A stretch of 64,000 nucleotides of DNA from Chrysopilus asiliformis (lineage: Eukaryota > Arthropoda > Insecta > Diptera > Rhagionidae): contig OZ035960.1 of the NCBI GenBank assembly GCA_964034945.1, positions 67,696,994-67,760,993 on the forward strand, in the 5' to 3' direction. The notes under the pieces were generated by a model. That model made no database searches. It was given only the letters and a program-made list of their open reading frames with translations, and was not told where the DNA came from. Position 1 is the first letter of the stretch, and every line of letters starts with the position of its first letter. Made by a program: the position numbers and the translations under genes. Below, piece after piece: positions 21,201-32,145 of this stretch.

Positions 21201-23757
21201 CCCAAGTAACCAAAACTGGTTATATTCCGGTTGAATAACCGTTTAGTAACCTTGGTTGCGTAACACATGAAGTTACAAATTGATTAGCATAACGTTGCAA
21301 TACCACTACAGTAACGGTTGCACAACCGTAAACGCCGCGTTATTTTGTAACCATGGTTAAAAAACAGTTTTCTGATAACGTTGTGCTAACGTTATAGAAA
21401 AACCATTTTGTAACTCTACGTGGCAATTCCTGCCCTCTCTTTTCATTTATAATGAACTCATCTTTCTTTCAGTCAGCTTTTTTAGTGTGTGTTGAGGGAA
21501 TGTTTTCACACGAACATTTTATTAGGTTTGAATGGCGATATGTTTATATGTGGTTTCATTGAATATTTACTTCAAGATGGATATATTTTATTTAGAATAA
21601 TATACACGTAACATAAAATTACTGAAATTTGATGATTTTTGACCAAAAACTTTAAACGAGTAAACATTCTTGGTGCATATGATAGTGATACCTCGAAAAA
21701 ATACATTCCGCCTGAAGTATTTTGCAAAAATGACTATATTTTTAAAAATATTTGGAAATATGGGCATACAAAATGTAACTTAAAATTACTCAGAATTCTT
21801 TTTAGACTAAAATATGTCCCCTAAAAATAGTTTTTTCTTTTATCTAGGTCGATAAAAAATAAAGATAATGTATTTAATTGCGTTTTCAAAACTCGAAAAA
21901 TTATATTGGCAAGACACAGCCATCTTGGAAAGTTTTCCTATAACAAATTGTCTAAATGTTTGTAATGTGTGCGTGTGGCAGGCGACGACAAAGATTATTT
22001 TTCAGTTTTTTAGCCGCCATTGAATAAGGTGAAGGTACCTAAAATGGAACGTCTTATTAAAATGGTAAAATAATTTAATTGGAAAATTAATTATTTTTTT
22101 TTGTTTCTAAATTTGTTAGGGTCGAATCTTATAAAAAAATTATTTGAATTTCTCGACCATTTTCGAATTGAAATTTTGCACACATACGAAACTCCGATAA
22201 CAATTCTTTATTTGTGTATGCATGTACTACAAAAAACAAAGATTTTTCCCAAAATTTGATAAGCTCCATTTCCAAATTATATACGGCTCTATTCCAGAAT
22301 CCGTCGTAGCTACGATTTTCGGAGAATTCGTGAAAATGGTATTCCACGATCCGAATGAATTAAATTAATTTCGAAAACATTACGAATCGGAATATCTGGT
22401 ATCATAGAATCCGACGGAATCGATCTTTTGACAGCTAAACCTACGAAAAATTTTCGCTTCGTAGATCGAGTAGCAACTTCATTTTCTTATTATTTTAGCT
22501 CAATTTATGGCCTGAATTGTACAACAAAAAGCAATTTCAACATTTTTATTTGTTTATTTAGTATAAGTGTAACTTTTAACAAATTAAGAGGAATTATTTT
22601 AGAAAAAATAGCAATGTGAGTATTCCTAAGTATTCGCTATTTGTTGTCGTTTTCGTTTCACTATTAAAGTCCTTCGCTTCGATAAATCTTCTTCCAGACA
22701 CAAAATTGCAAACGCTGCAGAATCCATTATTAATAACAATTTTTAGTTTTAAGTCAAGAAAGTGACATTTTTCATGAAACTATTCCATGTCAGAAATCTA
22801 TTCCTTATGAGTTTTGCACAGGGACCTTTTTACAAAGACATTCATTTTTCGAAATTAGATTTTAATCAGGCACTACGAATTTCAATTCCGTTCGGATCGT
22901 GGAATACTGATTTCTTCGTATTCGTAACGTAGTTAGTTCTTCGTAATAAAGCTACGACGGATTCTGGAATCGGGCCGATAGAGTTCGATTTTTCCAAAAT
23001 TCTTTTGCCGCTAAAATTTCGAGGGTCAAATGTAAAAGTAGCACAACTTCACACAGCCCTTAAAAATTATTATGAAAATTTTGAAAATATCACAACAAGA
23101 TGTGACATAGTATTTTACTTATAATAGGAAAAATCAAAGTGTTCCCAATTACCGGCCCCGTACCCTATTCAACACATTTGATATTTCCTCTTGCAGGTGG
23201 TGGAATTAGCTAACAACTAGAGAACTTCTAGAGAACTACTACAAAACTAGTCTCGTCACCAAAATATTTTAAAGTCAAATAAATAATAAATGGAATTGAA
23301 AAACGCGGTTTTGTAGATATTGTAGAGATCTACATAATGGCAGTTTTTACTGAAACAAAAATCATCAAAATCTGATTAGTAAAAGTTAGAAAACGGTTTC
23401 TAAAACACCTGCTTGCAACTGAAGGTAAAAATTCGTTACTAAATAACGGTTGGTTAACGGTTTTTTACGAGTTAGTTACAAAACGGTTGCCGAATAACGT
23501 ATTTGCACCTCAGATTAAAAATTCGTTAGTAAATAACTGTTAGTTAACGGTTTATTACGAGTTAGTTACAAAACGGTTGCCGAATAACGTATTTGCACCT
23601 CAGGTTAAAAATTGGTTAGTAAATAATGGTTTATTTCGGGTTATTAGAAAACGGTTTGCAAAATAACTGAAAAGAAACGGTTAGAAATTGGTTGTTTTTG
23701 TAACCCATGTTACTTTCCGGTTGTTTTTATAACCTCGGTTACAAATTGTTTGTTGGG
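21201..23757. mobile_element. Non-coding DNA element nested in family D copy B
   Basis: Starts CCCAAGTAACCAAAACTGG and ends ATTGTTTGTTGGG, i.e. imperfect inverted ends CCCAA...TTGGG. Intact copies of the host repeat give the empty site CTTTGGTTT, so the duplication is TG (2 bp). Sub-terminal motifs GGTTAC/GTAACC are dense at both ends, and a 92-bp unit repeats about three times near 23400-23640 (GGTTGCCGAATAACGTATTT). No transposase; superfamily not assigned. Confidence 0.75.
22284..22977. mobile_element. MITE with GGCYCKATTCCAGAATCCG ends
   Basis: The left end CGGCTCTATTCCAGAATCCG and the reverse complement of the right end CGGCCCGATTCCAGAATCCG agree at all but two positions, with longer weaker similarity inward (GTCGTAGCT). 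A possible 3-bp duplication ATA flanks it. About 694 bp, no coding capacity. It is nested inside the 21.2-23.8 kb element. Confidence 0.72.
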
Positions 23758-24427
23758 TGGTTTCATTATACGGGTATAAACAGTGGCAACACATGGCAAG
23801 TGTAAATACATTCAAACGACGAACAGCGAAGTGTTGATGGCAACATGTCATATAGATTCGCTTCTTCCTTTCCCCATCGATTACTGTCTTGTCATTATTC
23901 ATCCTTCTTCAGAACGCGTTACTTTGATTTTGCTTTCCATTGTTAATTTAAAAGAATAAAAATGTCGAAATTAAAAGCAGACACAAATTTTCATTGAATA
24001 AAATTTATACTGCGAAAAATACTGTTTTTTCAAATCGATTTACTGCTTTTTTAAATTTTTAGGTGAAATACACTGTTTTTTGTCCGAAAAAAGATACCAT
24101 CGTTAGCTATACATAAAAAGGAGGGGTAGATATTAGTGAGCAAAAATTTTCCCTGCGGGCTGACCACTCTCATGGTGAAAATCTGATCCGAAACCCTTAA
24201 GCGCATAAAGAGGTTTCAAGAGAGGGAAAGGGGTTGCTATTAAACTGGATCCGACACCCTTGAGTAAGAGATATCAGAAGGAACGGGGTTTGACATCAAA
24301 AAGAATCAGATCCCTTATTCTGTCAATAACTGTACCTGTGTGCAGAGTTTGATCAAAATCGGCCGCGCCGTTTTTGCGTGATGCCGGAACAAACATTCAG
24401 TGATCACGGACAAACATAAATTTTAAG

Positions 24428-24908
24428 CATAACAAAACCTATAATTGCCAGTATGGCAATTATTAGAAACTCGTATAGTGATATTCCTATCAAAATTGGA
24501 ACAGTTGTATCAAAATTCCAGTTTGAAGTCAAACTTTCCAATAAGATTTTTTAAAATTTGTTCCAATAGGATTTTGATGTATGGGAGTTTTATTTAGAAT
24601 CATATCCTAAATAACTTTTGTTTTTGCACTTATTTGATAATATGAACAGGTACCCCCCTAATAGTCCATTTTTGCCCTTTAACGAACTAAACCTTGCATT
24701 TTACGAAAAACAGATCTGCACAAAATTTCAAGTCTCTAGCTCAATCCGTGCGCCCGCAATCCGCGCCACAGACGGACATGCAAAAATCAATTTTGTTTAT
24801 CATTCTAAACACACTGGTGTAATACATTTTTATGTGTGGTGACGGGGTCTTGGCGTTACAAACGGTAAGGCAAAGTTAATATACCCTTTGGTATCACCAT
24901 ACGGGTAT
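24428..24908 (+). mobile_element. Family D copy C
   Basis: Starts CATAACAAAACCTATAATTG, ends CACCATACGGGTAT. It lacks the tetranucleotide expansion (only CAGACGGACATG remains) and has a deletion around the GGTACCCCCC block, so it is about 480 bp. It follows directly after the end of Z1. Confidence 0.85.
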
Positions 24909-25310
24909 AACAACACGGATCGCAGCTGGGCGTTTAATGAAGGGGTAAAATACCCATGCTCGAAGCCAGGGTTGCTGGTGCCAAGGTTTTGTTTTTTTAA
25001 TTTAATTTTTTTTTTCATTTAGTTAAAACAAATTTTTTTCTTTGTGATTTTTGTGTTTTTTTTTGTATGTGAAACTGTTTAAAACAAAAATAGAGACACT
25101 AATTATAAACCGAAAACGATTTTGATCATATTTTCACCATTGTCCGTGATGATAATATTTTATGACTGAAGTTAGCTTGCCCATGAGGAGGCTGGAAAAA
25201 CTAATTGGGTATTAGAGTTTTAAAATTCAAAACCGAAAGTCTTGAAGCGAACACGTTTATTTTCTAAAAGTTATTTCTGGAAGTTTTTAGCCCGACAACT
25301 ATGGGTCTGC
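24909..25310. other. Unassigned AT-rich DNA
   Basis: Nothing recognised apart from T-rich runs. Confidence 0.4.
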
Positions 25311-25461
25311 ATCTAGTAAAATATTATTAAAAATTGGTGGAAAAGTAAAATGGACACATCTAAAGATAGAGAGCTCTCTTTTTTTAAAATAAAAAGGATC
25401 ATCAAAATCGGAGCCGCTGGAGCTCTGCGGAAAGAAATCCAAACAAAATCGCTTTGCCTTT
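25311..25461 (+). repeat. Repeat tail unit T, copy 1
   Basis: Shares with 55852-56008 the text AAAATATTATTAAAAATT, GATCATCAAAATCGG, GGAGCTCTG and GAAAGAAATCC, ending CTTTGCCTTTTAAATATAT. Such TTTTAAATATATAGATT ends are typical of 3' tails of insect retroposons. Function unknown. Confidence 0.6.
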
Positions 25462-25590
25462 TAAATATATCGTGATCAGCAACTCCGAAAACCACCTAAT
25501 GACGGATATTTGCATTATCCTTACAGGACCTTACGTTTTGAATTTTGAAAATCTAACACCGGATTCGGGATCAGCGACCCCAAAAAACCC
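25462..25590 (+). repeat. Single diverged unit of the 120-bp minisatellite
   Basis: CGTGATCAGCAACTCC, then ATTATCCTTACAGGACCTTA, then CACCGGATTCGGGATCAGCG: one monomer plus part of the next, outside the large arrays. It shows that the unit also occurs as an isolated piece. Confidence 0.75.
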
Positions 25591-25844
25591 CGAGTGATAC
25601 TTTTCAGCCTCCGATTCGAAAATCACGGTTTAAAAACACCCAAGCTTCATTTACCCCCCGTTCACCCCCTTAGCGCTAAAATTTCGAAAAATCTCGCCTT
25701 AGTGAGCACCTACGCGATGGTTGGGACATATTCTGAAAGTTTCAAGTCTCTATCTTCAGGGGTTTGGGCTGGGCGTCAGGTTAAACGATTTTATATATAG
25801 AGCAGATGGTTTTCACTTTTTCCAATAAAGACTGAATTTCAACA

Positions 25845-25935
25845 AAAAAAAATATTTTGCCACCGCTCAGAATTGAACCCGTACCTGGCGCGATGTAGTT
25901 TACACTTATTCAATAGTAAGAATATAAATTTTAAA
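25845..25935 (-). mobile_element. tRNA-derived SINE, diverged
   Basis: The minus strand contains CGGGTTCAATTCTGAGCGG, i.e. a pol III B box (GGTTCRANYCC type), preceded by a degraded anticodon-arm-like CTACATCGCGCCAGGTAC and followed by a T-rich tail. Matches the better copy at 55700-55790. Confidence 0.6.
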
Positions 25936-26130
25936 GATAAATCAAGTAATAAAAAACAGGCAGTCATTTGGGACTGCCAACAGAAATGAAAACAATAATA
26001 TATGTAAGGTAATAATTATTTTGTCGTGTATTTATACCAATATATTTTTCAACCTAAAATTTCGAAAATATATGCTAATAAACAGTAAATTTTAAATAAA
26101 AGTCAATATGCATATTAAGGTTTGAATTCC

Positions 26131-26869
26131 TGAGCAGCACATGACTTTCTTATACAAAAAAGCAAGGTGTCTGTCTCGTAGAAACGGCCAGAAGACGTGG
26201 ATCCGCCTACAACGATCGCCAATAGATATTAAGAAATTTTAGTGAAAAGGAAATTAAGGAAACAAATTTTTATTTAAAACATAACAAAAGCTATAATCTG
26301 GCAATTATTGAAAATCCGTATGGTGATTTAAGTGAACAGCGAACAGTTGTATCAAAATTCCAGTTTGAAGACAAACTTTCTAATTAGATTTTTTTTTAAT
26401 TTATTCCAATCGGATTTTGATGTATGGAAGTTTTATGTAGAATCATATCCTAAATAACTTTTGTTCTTGCAGTTTTTTGATAAGATGCACCGTTTTTGAG
26501 ATATTCGGTTTCATAATTTTATAATATAATAATTTTATTTATAATAATAATTTTATATAATAATTTTATTTATAAGTAATTGGTTTATGATAAGAGAAGT
26601 ATGAAGTAAATATCATACATACAGTGTTCAAAACACTCCCATTTCTAGTCTTTCGTTCAAATTAGTTATATATATAATGACGAAGGTTTTACATAAATTT
26701 ACTACTATTTCATCGATTCTACTACTATTTCTCGGCCGATTTACTACGATTTCGAAGATCAAAAATCTCACAACCCTGAACACAACTATAATGCTGGGAG
26801 CGAAATATCATTCTCTCACTAGTAAAATGCATACTTACATGTGTGTGTGCATCATACCAAAAAGCCATC
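26131..26869 (+). repeat. Outer inverted-repeat arm, left
   Basis: Reverse complement of 37089-37660. Matching blocks include CAAGGTGTCTGTCTCGTAG, GTGGATCCGCCTACAACG, GATTCTACTACTATTTCTCG and GCGAAATATCATTCTCTCAC. It contains the deleted family D copy D, whose partner in the other arm is copy G, so the D insertion predates the inversion or duplication. Confidence 0.85.
26280..26520 (+). mobile_element. Family D copy D, internally deleted
   Basis: Starts CATAACAAAAGCTATAATC and runs to CACCGTTTTTGAGATATTCG, then jumps to GGTTTCAT near the other end; the central 330 bp with the tetranucleotide tract are missing. Confidence 0.75.
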
Positions 26870-26883
26870 GCTCGAGGCTTTCA

Positions 26884-27870
26884 TTCATTTTTATGCGAGA
26901 CCCACAAACCGCTTTAAACAAGAAGCGAAAACTTAAATAGAAATCATTTTCGTTCCCAAGAACGAGAGTCGGAAACCACAGCAAACGCTTTTGCCGTTAA
27001 GAGCGAAACTTTTAAGAGCGAAAAGAACGAAATAACATGGCATTCAATACATCAGATTCAATACACATAAAGGAGAAGCATAAAAAGAGTATAAATGTGA
27101 AATCTGTACTACAAGCAGCAAACACAGCATAACAGCGGCTGTGAAAATTTAGATTTTGATTCTTAAAAAGATAATTGAACATAGTTTAACATAACAAAAT
27201 ACCCTAAACAATGCTTTAATGTAGGCCGGATCTTATAACACAGTTTCTGGTCGGATGTCACCACAAACTATCGAGTTTCATCGATAGCAAATTTGTTATC
27301 ATGGCAGCAAGCCGATTTTCTAATTTGTACCCCCATTACCAAAATCCAAGACGTATCCACGTCAAAATGGCTAGAGATATTTAATTTTTGACGTGGATAC
27401 GTCTTGGATTTTGGTAATGGGGGTACAAATTAGAAAATCGGCTTGCTGCCATGATAACAAATTTGCAATCGATGAAACTCGATAGTTTGTGGTGATATCT
27501 GAACAAAACCTGTGTTATAAGATGAGGGCTACATTAAAGCATTGTTTAGGGTATTTTGTTATGTTAAACTATGTTTAATTATCTTTTTAAGAATCAAAAT
27601 CTAAATTTTCACTGCCGCTGTTATGCTGTGTTTGCTGCTTGTAGTACAGATTTCACATTTATACTCTTTTTATGCTTCTCCTTTATGTGTATTGAATCTG
27701 ATGTATTGAATGCCATGTTATTTCGTTCTTTTCGCTCTTAAAAGTTTCGCTCTTAACGGCAAAAGCGTTTGCTGTGGTTTCCGACTCTCGTTCTGGGGAA
27801 CGAAAATGATTTCTATTTAAGTTTTCGCTTCTTGTTCAAAGCGGTTTGTGAGCCTCGCATAAAAATGAAG
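26884..27870. repeat. Near-perfect 985-bp palindrome
   Basis: Arms of about 480 bp (26884-27367 and 27386-27870) are reverse complements with few mismatches; the spacer is only 18 bp (27368-27385). Example pair: GACGTATCCACGTCAAAA and TTTTGACGTGGATACGTC. Arm differences include GTAGGCCGGATC against GATGAGGGC. No coding frame. It could extrude as a cruciform or give a long hairpin RNA if transcribed. Confidence 0.9.
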
Positions 27871-29345
27871 CACAAAAAAACATTTAAAATGTTAAAATTT
27901 TGTGTTGAGAACTGAGCGATGGGGTCTTTTGGTTATATTTAAAATACTTTAATAAAAAAGAGCCATATCCAGCCATAAGGGTCAGTTGATGACAGTCACT
28001 GAGACATGATTGATCTAATCAATTGCCGTGTGCCTGACGATTAGACTTGCGCGACTAAAAATATGAGTTTTGTGTACCTAACATTCGTTTTATAAATTTG
28101 TACATTTACGAGCCTCAAAGCTTTCAACAATCCACTCTACAGACTTTTTGGTTTCTTATATGAAGTACGTAGTATCAAAAGTATTGTACAGTACACTCAC
28201 GATTATATGTACAGGAAATTTTAAGCTTTTTATTTAACAGAGTATTTATTCTGAAAAAGTCTAGTTTCTCCTTGGATGCTTACGCATCCTTGGACAATTT
28301 TTATGTGACAAATTTAATAAATATTAAGAGGTATTCATTTCGAATTGCGGTCAAATTAAAAATGCTTGATTGCATCCTAAAATGTGGCCTTTAGGCAATG
28401 GGCATTTCCACACACAGTTGTAACGACAACACATAACGGCAACCAGTTCGAGTCCACACGCTGTTGTTACCAGTTATGTCAGTTTTATATGTGTGAGTGC
28501 GAATATTGGCATTGTGGTTTGAACGTGAGTAGAGAAGCATCGTAGTGTGAGAAATCATAATTTCACCCGTGGAAAGTTTTTATTGCTGTTTACTTGTGTT
28601 AGTGCATGCAGAACTTTTGGTCACTCTTGAACTTCGCCCAAACGTTCATCACTTGCAGAACCCCCTCCACTAGTCACTGACCAATCAGAACCCGATCCGC
28701 AGATGCAAGAATACAAGTGTGGAAAGGCCCAATCGCCATAAAAAAAGGCAGATTTATAGGCGTGAGAAGAAGTGGTCAAATCTAATTAAGTTGGATGGAA
28801 GAGTTGTGTAAGAGTTTTTCTAGCATTTATAATTTTTTGACCTTACTCACCGTTTTCCAGAGAATCTCAAAAATATTTTCATTTGAACGAGAGTTTCTGT
28901 AAGGGTTGGATTAATTTTGCTCATCAACGAACTTAGTTTTCATTTTTTGAGAAAAGCTCTTTGTCAAATTTAAAGTTCCTAGCCAAACCTAGCACCCGGA
29001 ATCGTACCCCTCAGAAAGCGTAATAAGGTCTTTAGTATATAGATGAACATTTCAACTAACCGTTGTTTTTGGGTCAAGGAATCGTGAAATGAGTTTTGAT
29101 TCGGTAATCTTTGTACAAATTTATGAAACGAATGTTAAGTACACAAAACTCATATTTTTAGTCGCGCAAGTCTAATCGTCAGGCACACGGCAATTGATTA
29201 GATCAATCATGTCTCAGTGACTGTCATCAACTGACCCTTATGGCTGGATATGGCTCTTTTTTATTAAAGTATTTTGAATATAACCAAAAGACCCCATCGC
29301 TCAGTTCTCAACACAAAATTTTAACATTTTAAATGTTTTTTTGTG
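27871..29345. mobile_element. Second inverted-repeat element, 235-bp arms, 1-kb centre
   Basis: Arms at about 27871-28107 and 29115-29345; e.g. GAACTGAGCGATGGGGTC on the left and GACCCCATCGCTCAGTTC on the right. Each arm end also contains the self-complementary ACATTTAAAATGTTAAAAT. It abuts the first palindrome with no gap. The centre carries another small inverted element (28403-28737). No transposase. Confidence 0.82.
28403..28737. mobile_element. Small MITE inside the second inverted-repeat element
   Basis: GGGCATTTCCACAC on the left and GTGTGGAAAGGCCC on the right form short inverted ends about 335 bp apart, flanked by CAAT/AATC. Non-coding. Confidence 0.5.
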
Positions 29346-29439
29346 CGATATGGATTTTTTTTGCTCCTTTATAATTTATGAAAGTAATGACATCTCACTC
29401 TCTCTTTCGGCGCTACTAATGTCTCTCACCAGAGACAGA

Positions 29440-29560
29440 GATCCCTACACAGTCTTATCAATTTATTTGGGATACCGAGATCTCTCATGACTTTATAAAG
29501 TTCTACCCTGACTAGGCTATCATAGGAGGTTTTAAAGTCTATGAATATGTGTTTTACTTA
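29440..29560 (-). pseudogene. LINE reverse transcriptase fragment (YDS motif type)
   Basis: The minus strand reads IDFKTSYDSL followed by LGIPNKLIRL, the conserved block upstream of the catalytic site in insect non-LTR RTs (usual form FIDFKxAYDS). About 40 codons only. It lies downstream of the next fragment in the wrong order for a single RT, so it comes from a different insertion. Confidence 0.65.
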
Positions 29561-29584
29561 CCTCGCATGCGTAGAGTGCATAGT

Positions 29585-29995
29585 CTATCTGATACAGCTT
29601 GAAATCCGATAACAGTAAATAAGAATCGGTTTTATCAACTGCTTATATAAGAGCATCCTTGTCATTGGAGAAAGCATGCTTTTCGGGTGCATTAACGAGG
29701 CGATAGACATATAAGCTTTATTTGCTTTTCTTAGGGATTCCTTAACATGGTCATTGAACTTTAAGAGCTTATTAAAATTGACACCCAGATATCTAATCTT
29801 ATCCTTGGGCCGAAGTTCTCGACCACCCAGAGAGATAGAGAGGTTAGAACATATTTTGGCAGTACCCGATGGACCCCTTCCAGACGCGTTTCTAAAGTGA
29901 ATTAGCTTTGACTTATTACTATTAATTGCAATGCCCCATGAGTCATAATACTCCTTGATCTCATCCAGATGGAGCTGCACAAAACGGGCAGCGAC
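29585..29995 (-). pseudogene. Jockey/LOA-type LINE RT fragment (post-catalytic region)
   Basis: Minus-strand frame with QLHLDEIKEYYDSWGIAIN, then KSKLIHF and KIRYLGVNF, then the thumb-like LYKQLIKPILIY. These are the conserved blocks after the FADD/YADD site in Jockey-superfamily RTs. 5' and 3' truncated; the start codon at 29980 is internal. Confidence 0.78.
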
Positions 29996-30397
29996 TTTTG
30001 GATCTCTGTTTGACGAAAAAATATCAATTGTTGCCTAATATAGCGTAGAGTTGTTGAAATTTTATGAGTACCAAACGAATTTAACACTCGTATTTTTTTA
30101 AAGTTGTTCAATTTAACATGCTTTTGGCTGAAATGTGAGATTCGAACAAAAAATAATTTCTACACATTGTTTGAAAATTTAATGGTTGTGGTCAGGAAAT
30201 AAGATTCAAATCCCTATGCTAGTTTTCCTAGAAAAGTACCGTGTCCGTATTCTGTCTTTCCCACTGAAAAATAATATATTTGTCTCTTTCTAGTTTTCTG
30301 CAAAATTTTATGACGTCAGTTACCAAATTTTTTTTCGTGTAAAAATCAGAAGAAAAAAAATTAAAAATTTTTTTTTTAAAAAAAGCTTTTATTAAAA
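29996..30397. other. Unassigned AT-rich DNA
   Basis: No gene, RNA or element end recognised. Confidence 0.35.
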
Positions 30398-30592
30398 AAG
30401 AATGCACTAAAAAGAAAAAAATAAATTTCTGGACCCTGTGTATCACAAATATAAAAGCTTTTTAAAAGCGAGATAAATTTTTATTTTATTGTTTTATGCT
30501 TTATCTCGCTTTTTAAAAGCTTTTATATTTGTGATACACAGCGTCCAGAAAATTATTTTTTTCTTTTTAGTGCAATTTTTTAATTTTTTTTT
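30398..30592. repeat. 195-bp palindrome
   Basis: Arms at about 30398-30477 and 30500-30592: GTGTATCACAAATATAAAAG on the left and CTTTTATATTTGTGATACAC on the right; spacer about 22 bp. The outer part carries TTTTTCTTTTTAGTGCA, also present in the fold-back element at 5520-6030. Confidence 0.85.
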
Positions 30593-30624
30593 AGTCTTCG
30601 AATATATATCCTTACATTTGAGAT

Positions 30625-31135
30625 GTCCTTACAGGCTTTTTAACTTGAGAATCGTATTCAGCGACCCCAAAAACCCCCAGAATAGATTTTTTTCCGGAAA
30701 ATTTGGAGAAAAGGATAATCACGTTATCCTTACAGGACCTTCCGTTATCCTTACAGATTTTTAATGACAGATTCGGATTCAGCGACCCCAAAAACTCCCA
30801 GAATAGATTTTTTCCGGAAAATTTGGAGAAAAGGATAATCACGTTATCCTTACAGGACCTTCCGTTATCCTTACTGATTTTTTAATGACAGATTCGGATT
30901 CAGCGACCCCAAAAACCCCCAGAATATATTTTTTTCCGGAAAATTTGGAGAAAAGGATAATCACGTTATCCTTACAGGACCTTCCGTTATTCTTACTGAC
31001 TTTTTAATGACAGATTCGGATTCAGCGACCCCAAAAACCCCCAGAATAGATTTTTTTCCGGAAAATTTGGAGAAAAGGATAATCACGTTATCCTTACAGG
31101 ACCTTCCGTTATCCGTACAAGGACGAAGTAGTGAA
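30625..31135 (+). repeat. Variant minisatellite, about 4 units of 115-120 bp
   Basis: Units hold GATTCGGATTCAGCGACCCC, TTTTTTTCCGGAAAATTTGG, AAAGGATAATCACGTTATCC and TTACAGGACCTTCCGTTATC. Clearly related to the 13.4-15.8 kb array but with its own fixed differences, so it is a subfamily. A short tail ending GACAGACAAACAAACAAAC (to about 31250) follows. Confidence 0.9.
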
Positions 31136-31259
31136 AATATTGTATTGTCATCGGACTTATATAAGTGTGCAAAATTTCAAGTCAATCGGACAAGTGGAAG
31201 TGGGTCAAAATTGGGTTGCAAGATTTGACCTGACAGACAAACAAACAAACACGAAGGCA

Positions 31260-31759
31260 AACTAAATAAAAGCTTTTAAAAAGACAACCTTTTACCATAT
31301 AAATTTTTTCCAATAATAAATTTTTTTTTCCAATAATACAAATTCTTGATTTCGGAAATCTTATAGCAAATTTTATTAATATTTCTAATAGCAAATTTTA
31401 TTATTTCATACAAATGTTTCAAAATTACCCGCTTATAAAATCAAAATTGCATGCCAGACACACACAATAAGATTTCACTGGGTTTTTTTTTATTAATAAT
31501 CATGCCTTTAAAGGTTTCAGTGGAATCTTAGGAAAAAAATATTGATGAAATCGGGCGAAAAGTGAAATCGGGTTTTCAAAAGTGGTACTTAGAAAAAGTG
31601 TACGCGTTTTAAAAGTGGTTTTTGTGAAAGAAGGGCATTAAAGTAATACCCTCGTGTGATTTTGAAATCGGATTAAAGTGTTAAACGCAAATAAAGTGCA
31701 AAAACGTCCAACGTTTGACGTTTCTCAACTAGTGTTCCACAAAGTAATGCTTTTGTACG
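31260..31759. other. Unassigned DNA
   Basis: Nothing recognised. The segment 26870-31759 as a whole separates the outer left arm from the L copy; on the other side the equivalent parts are directly adjacent, so this 4.9-kb block was added on the left side only. Confidence 0.4.
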
Positions 31760-32145
31760 AAACCAGCGAGATATAAGAAGCCACGAACTCGGGAAAGTTA
31801 CACACACATATATACTTACAAGTAGTCGGAAGGGGTCTTTTGAATTTCGTTAATATTTTGAGAACGGTACGAGATAATTATTTACAGTAAAAGGCAAAAA
31901 TGCAGAAAACTCAATGATCTATCATATTTATTATACAACATACTTGTAAGAAATAGTTTTTGTCAAAAAAGTAAAAAACCAAAAAAACAAATTTTAAAAA
32001 TGTCACTGTTTTGGTAATTTCCGGCTAGAATATTTTTTTTTTAAATACGATATGTTAAGGCTACTTAATAAACTGACACCTGAAGAACATTTTCCTCTCA
32101 AATAAATCGTTTGGAAAACTTCAAATATAATTATTATTGCACAGG

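Larger units (their letters stand above)
20643..23777 (+). mobile_element. Family D copy B, itself split by a 2.56-kb DNA element
   Basis: Copy in the opposite orientation to A: starts TATAACAAAAGCTATAATTG and ends ACGGGTAT. It sits in Z1 between CACAAAA and AAACAGTGG; Z2 reads CACAAAACAGTGG at the same place, so Z2 is the empty site and the target duplication is AAA (within an A run). The copy is cut after ATACCCTTTG (21200) and resumes at GGTTTCATTATACGGG (23760). Confidence 0.87.
20005..24402 (+). mobile_element. Element Z, copy 1 (about 1.26 kb without nested insertions)
   Basis: Begins ACTAGGGGCTGCGCCCCGAA and ends near AACAAACATTCAG. The first 230 bp are GC-rich with perfect small palindromes (GGGGCTGCGCCCC, CCGCTTCGCGG, repeated CGGCCTTCGGCC); the rest is AT-rich. 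A second copy at 58551-61580 matches throughout. Removing the family D copy B (20643-23777) leaves about 1.26 kb, the same as Z2 without its three insertions. No transposase-like frame; the open frame 19951-20415 crosses the element edge and is probably chance. Class unknown. Confidence 0.8.
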
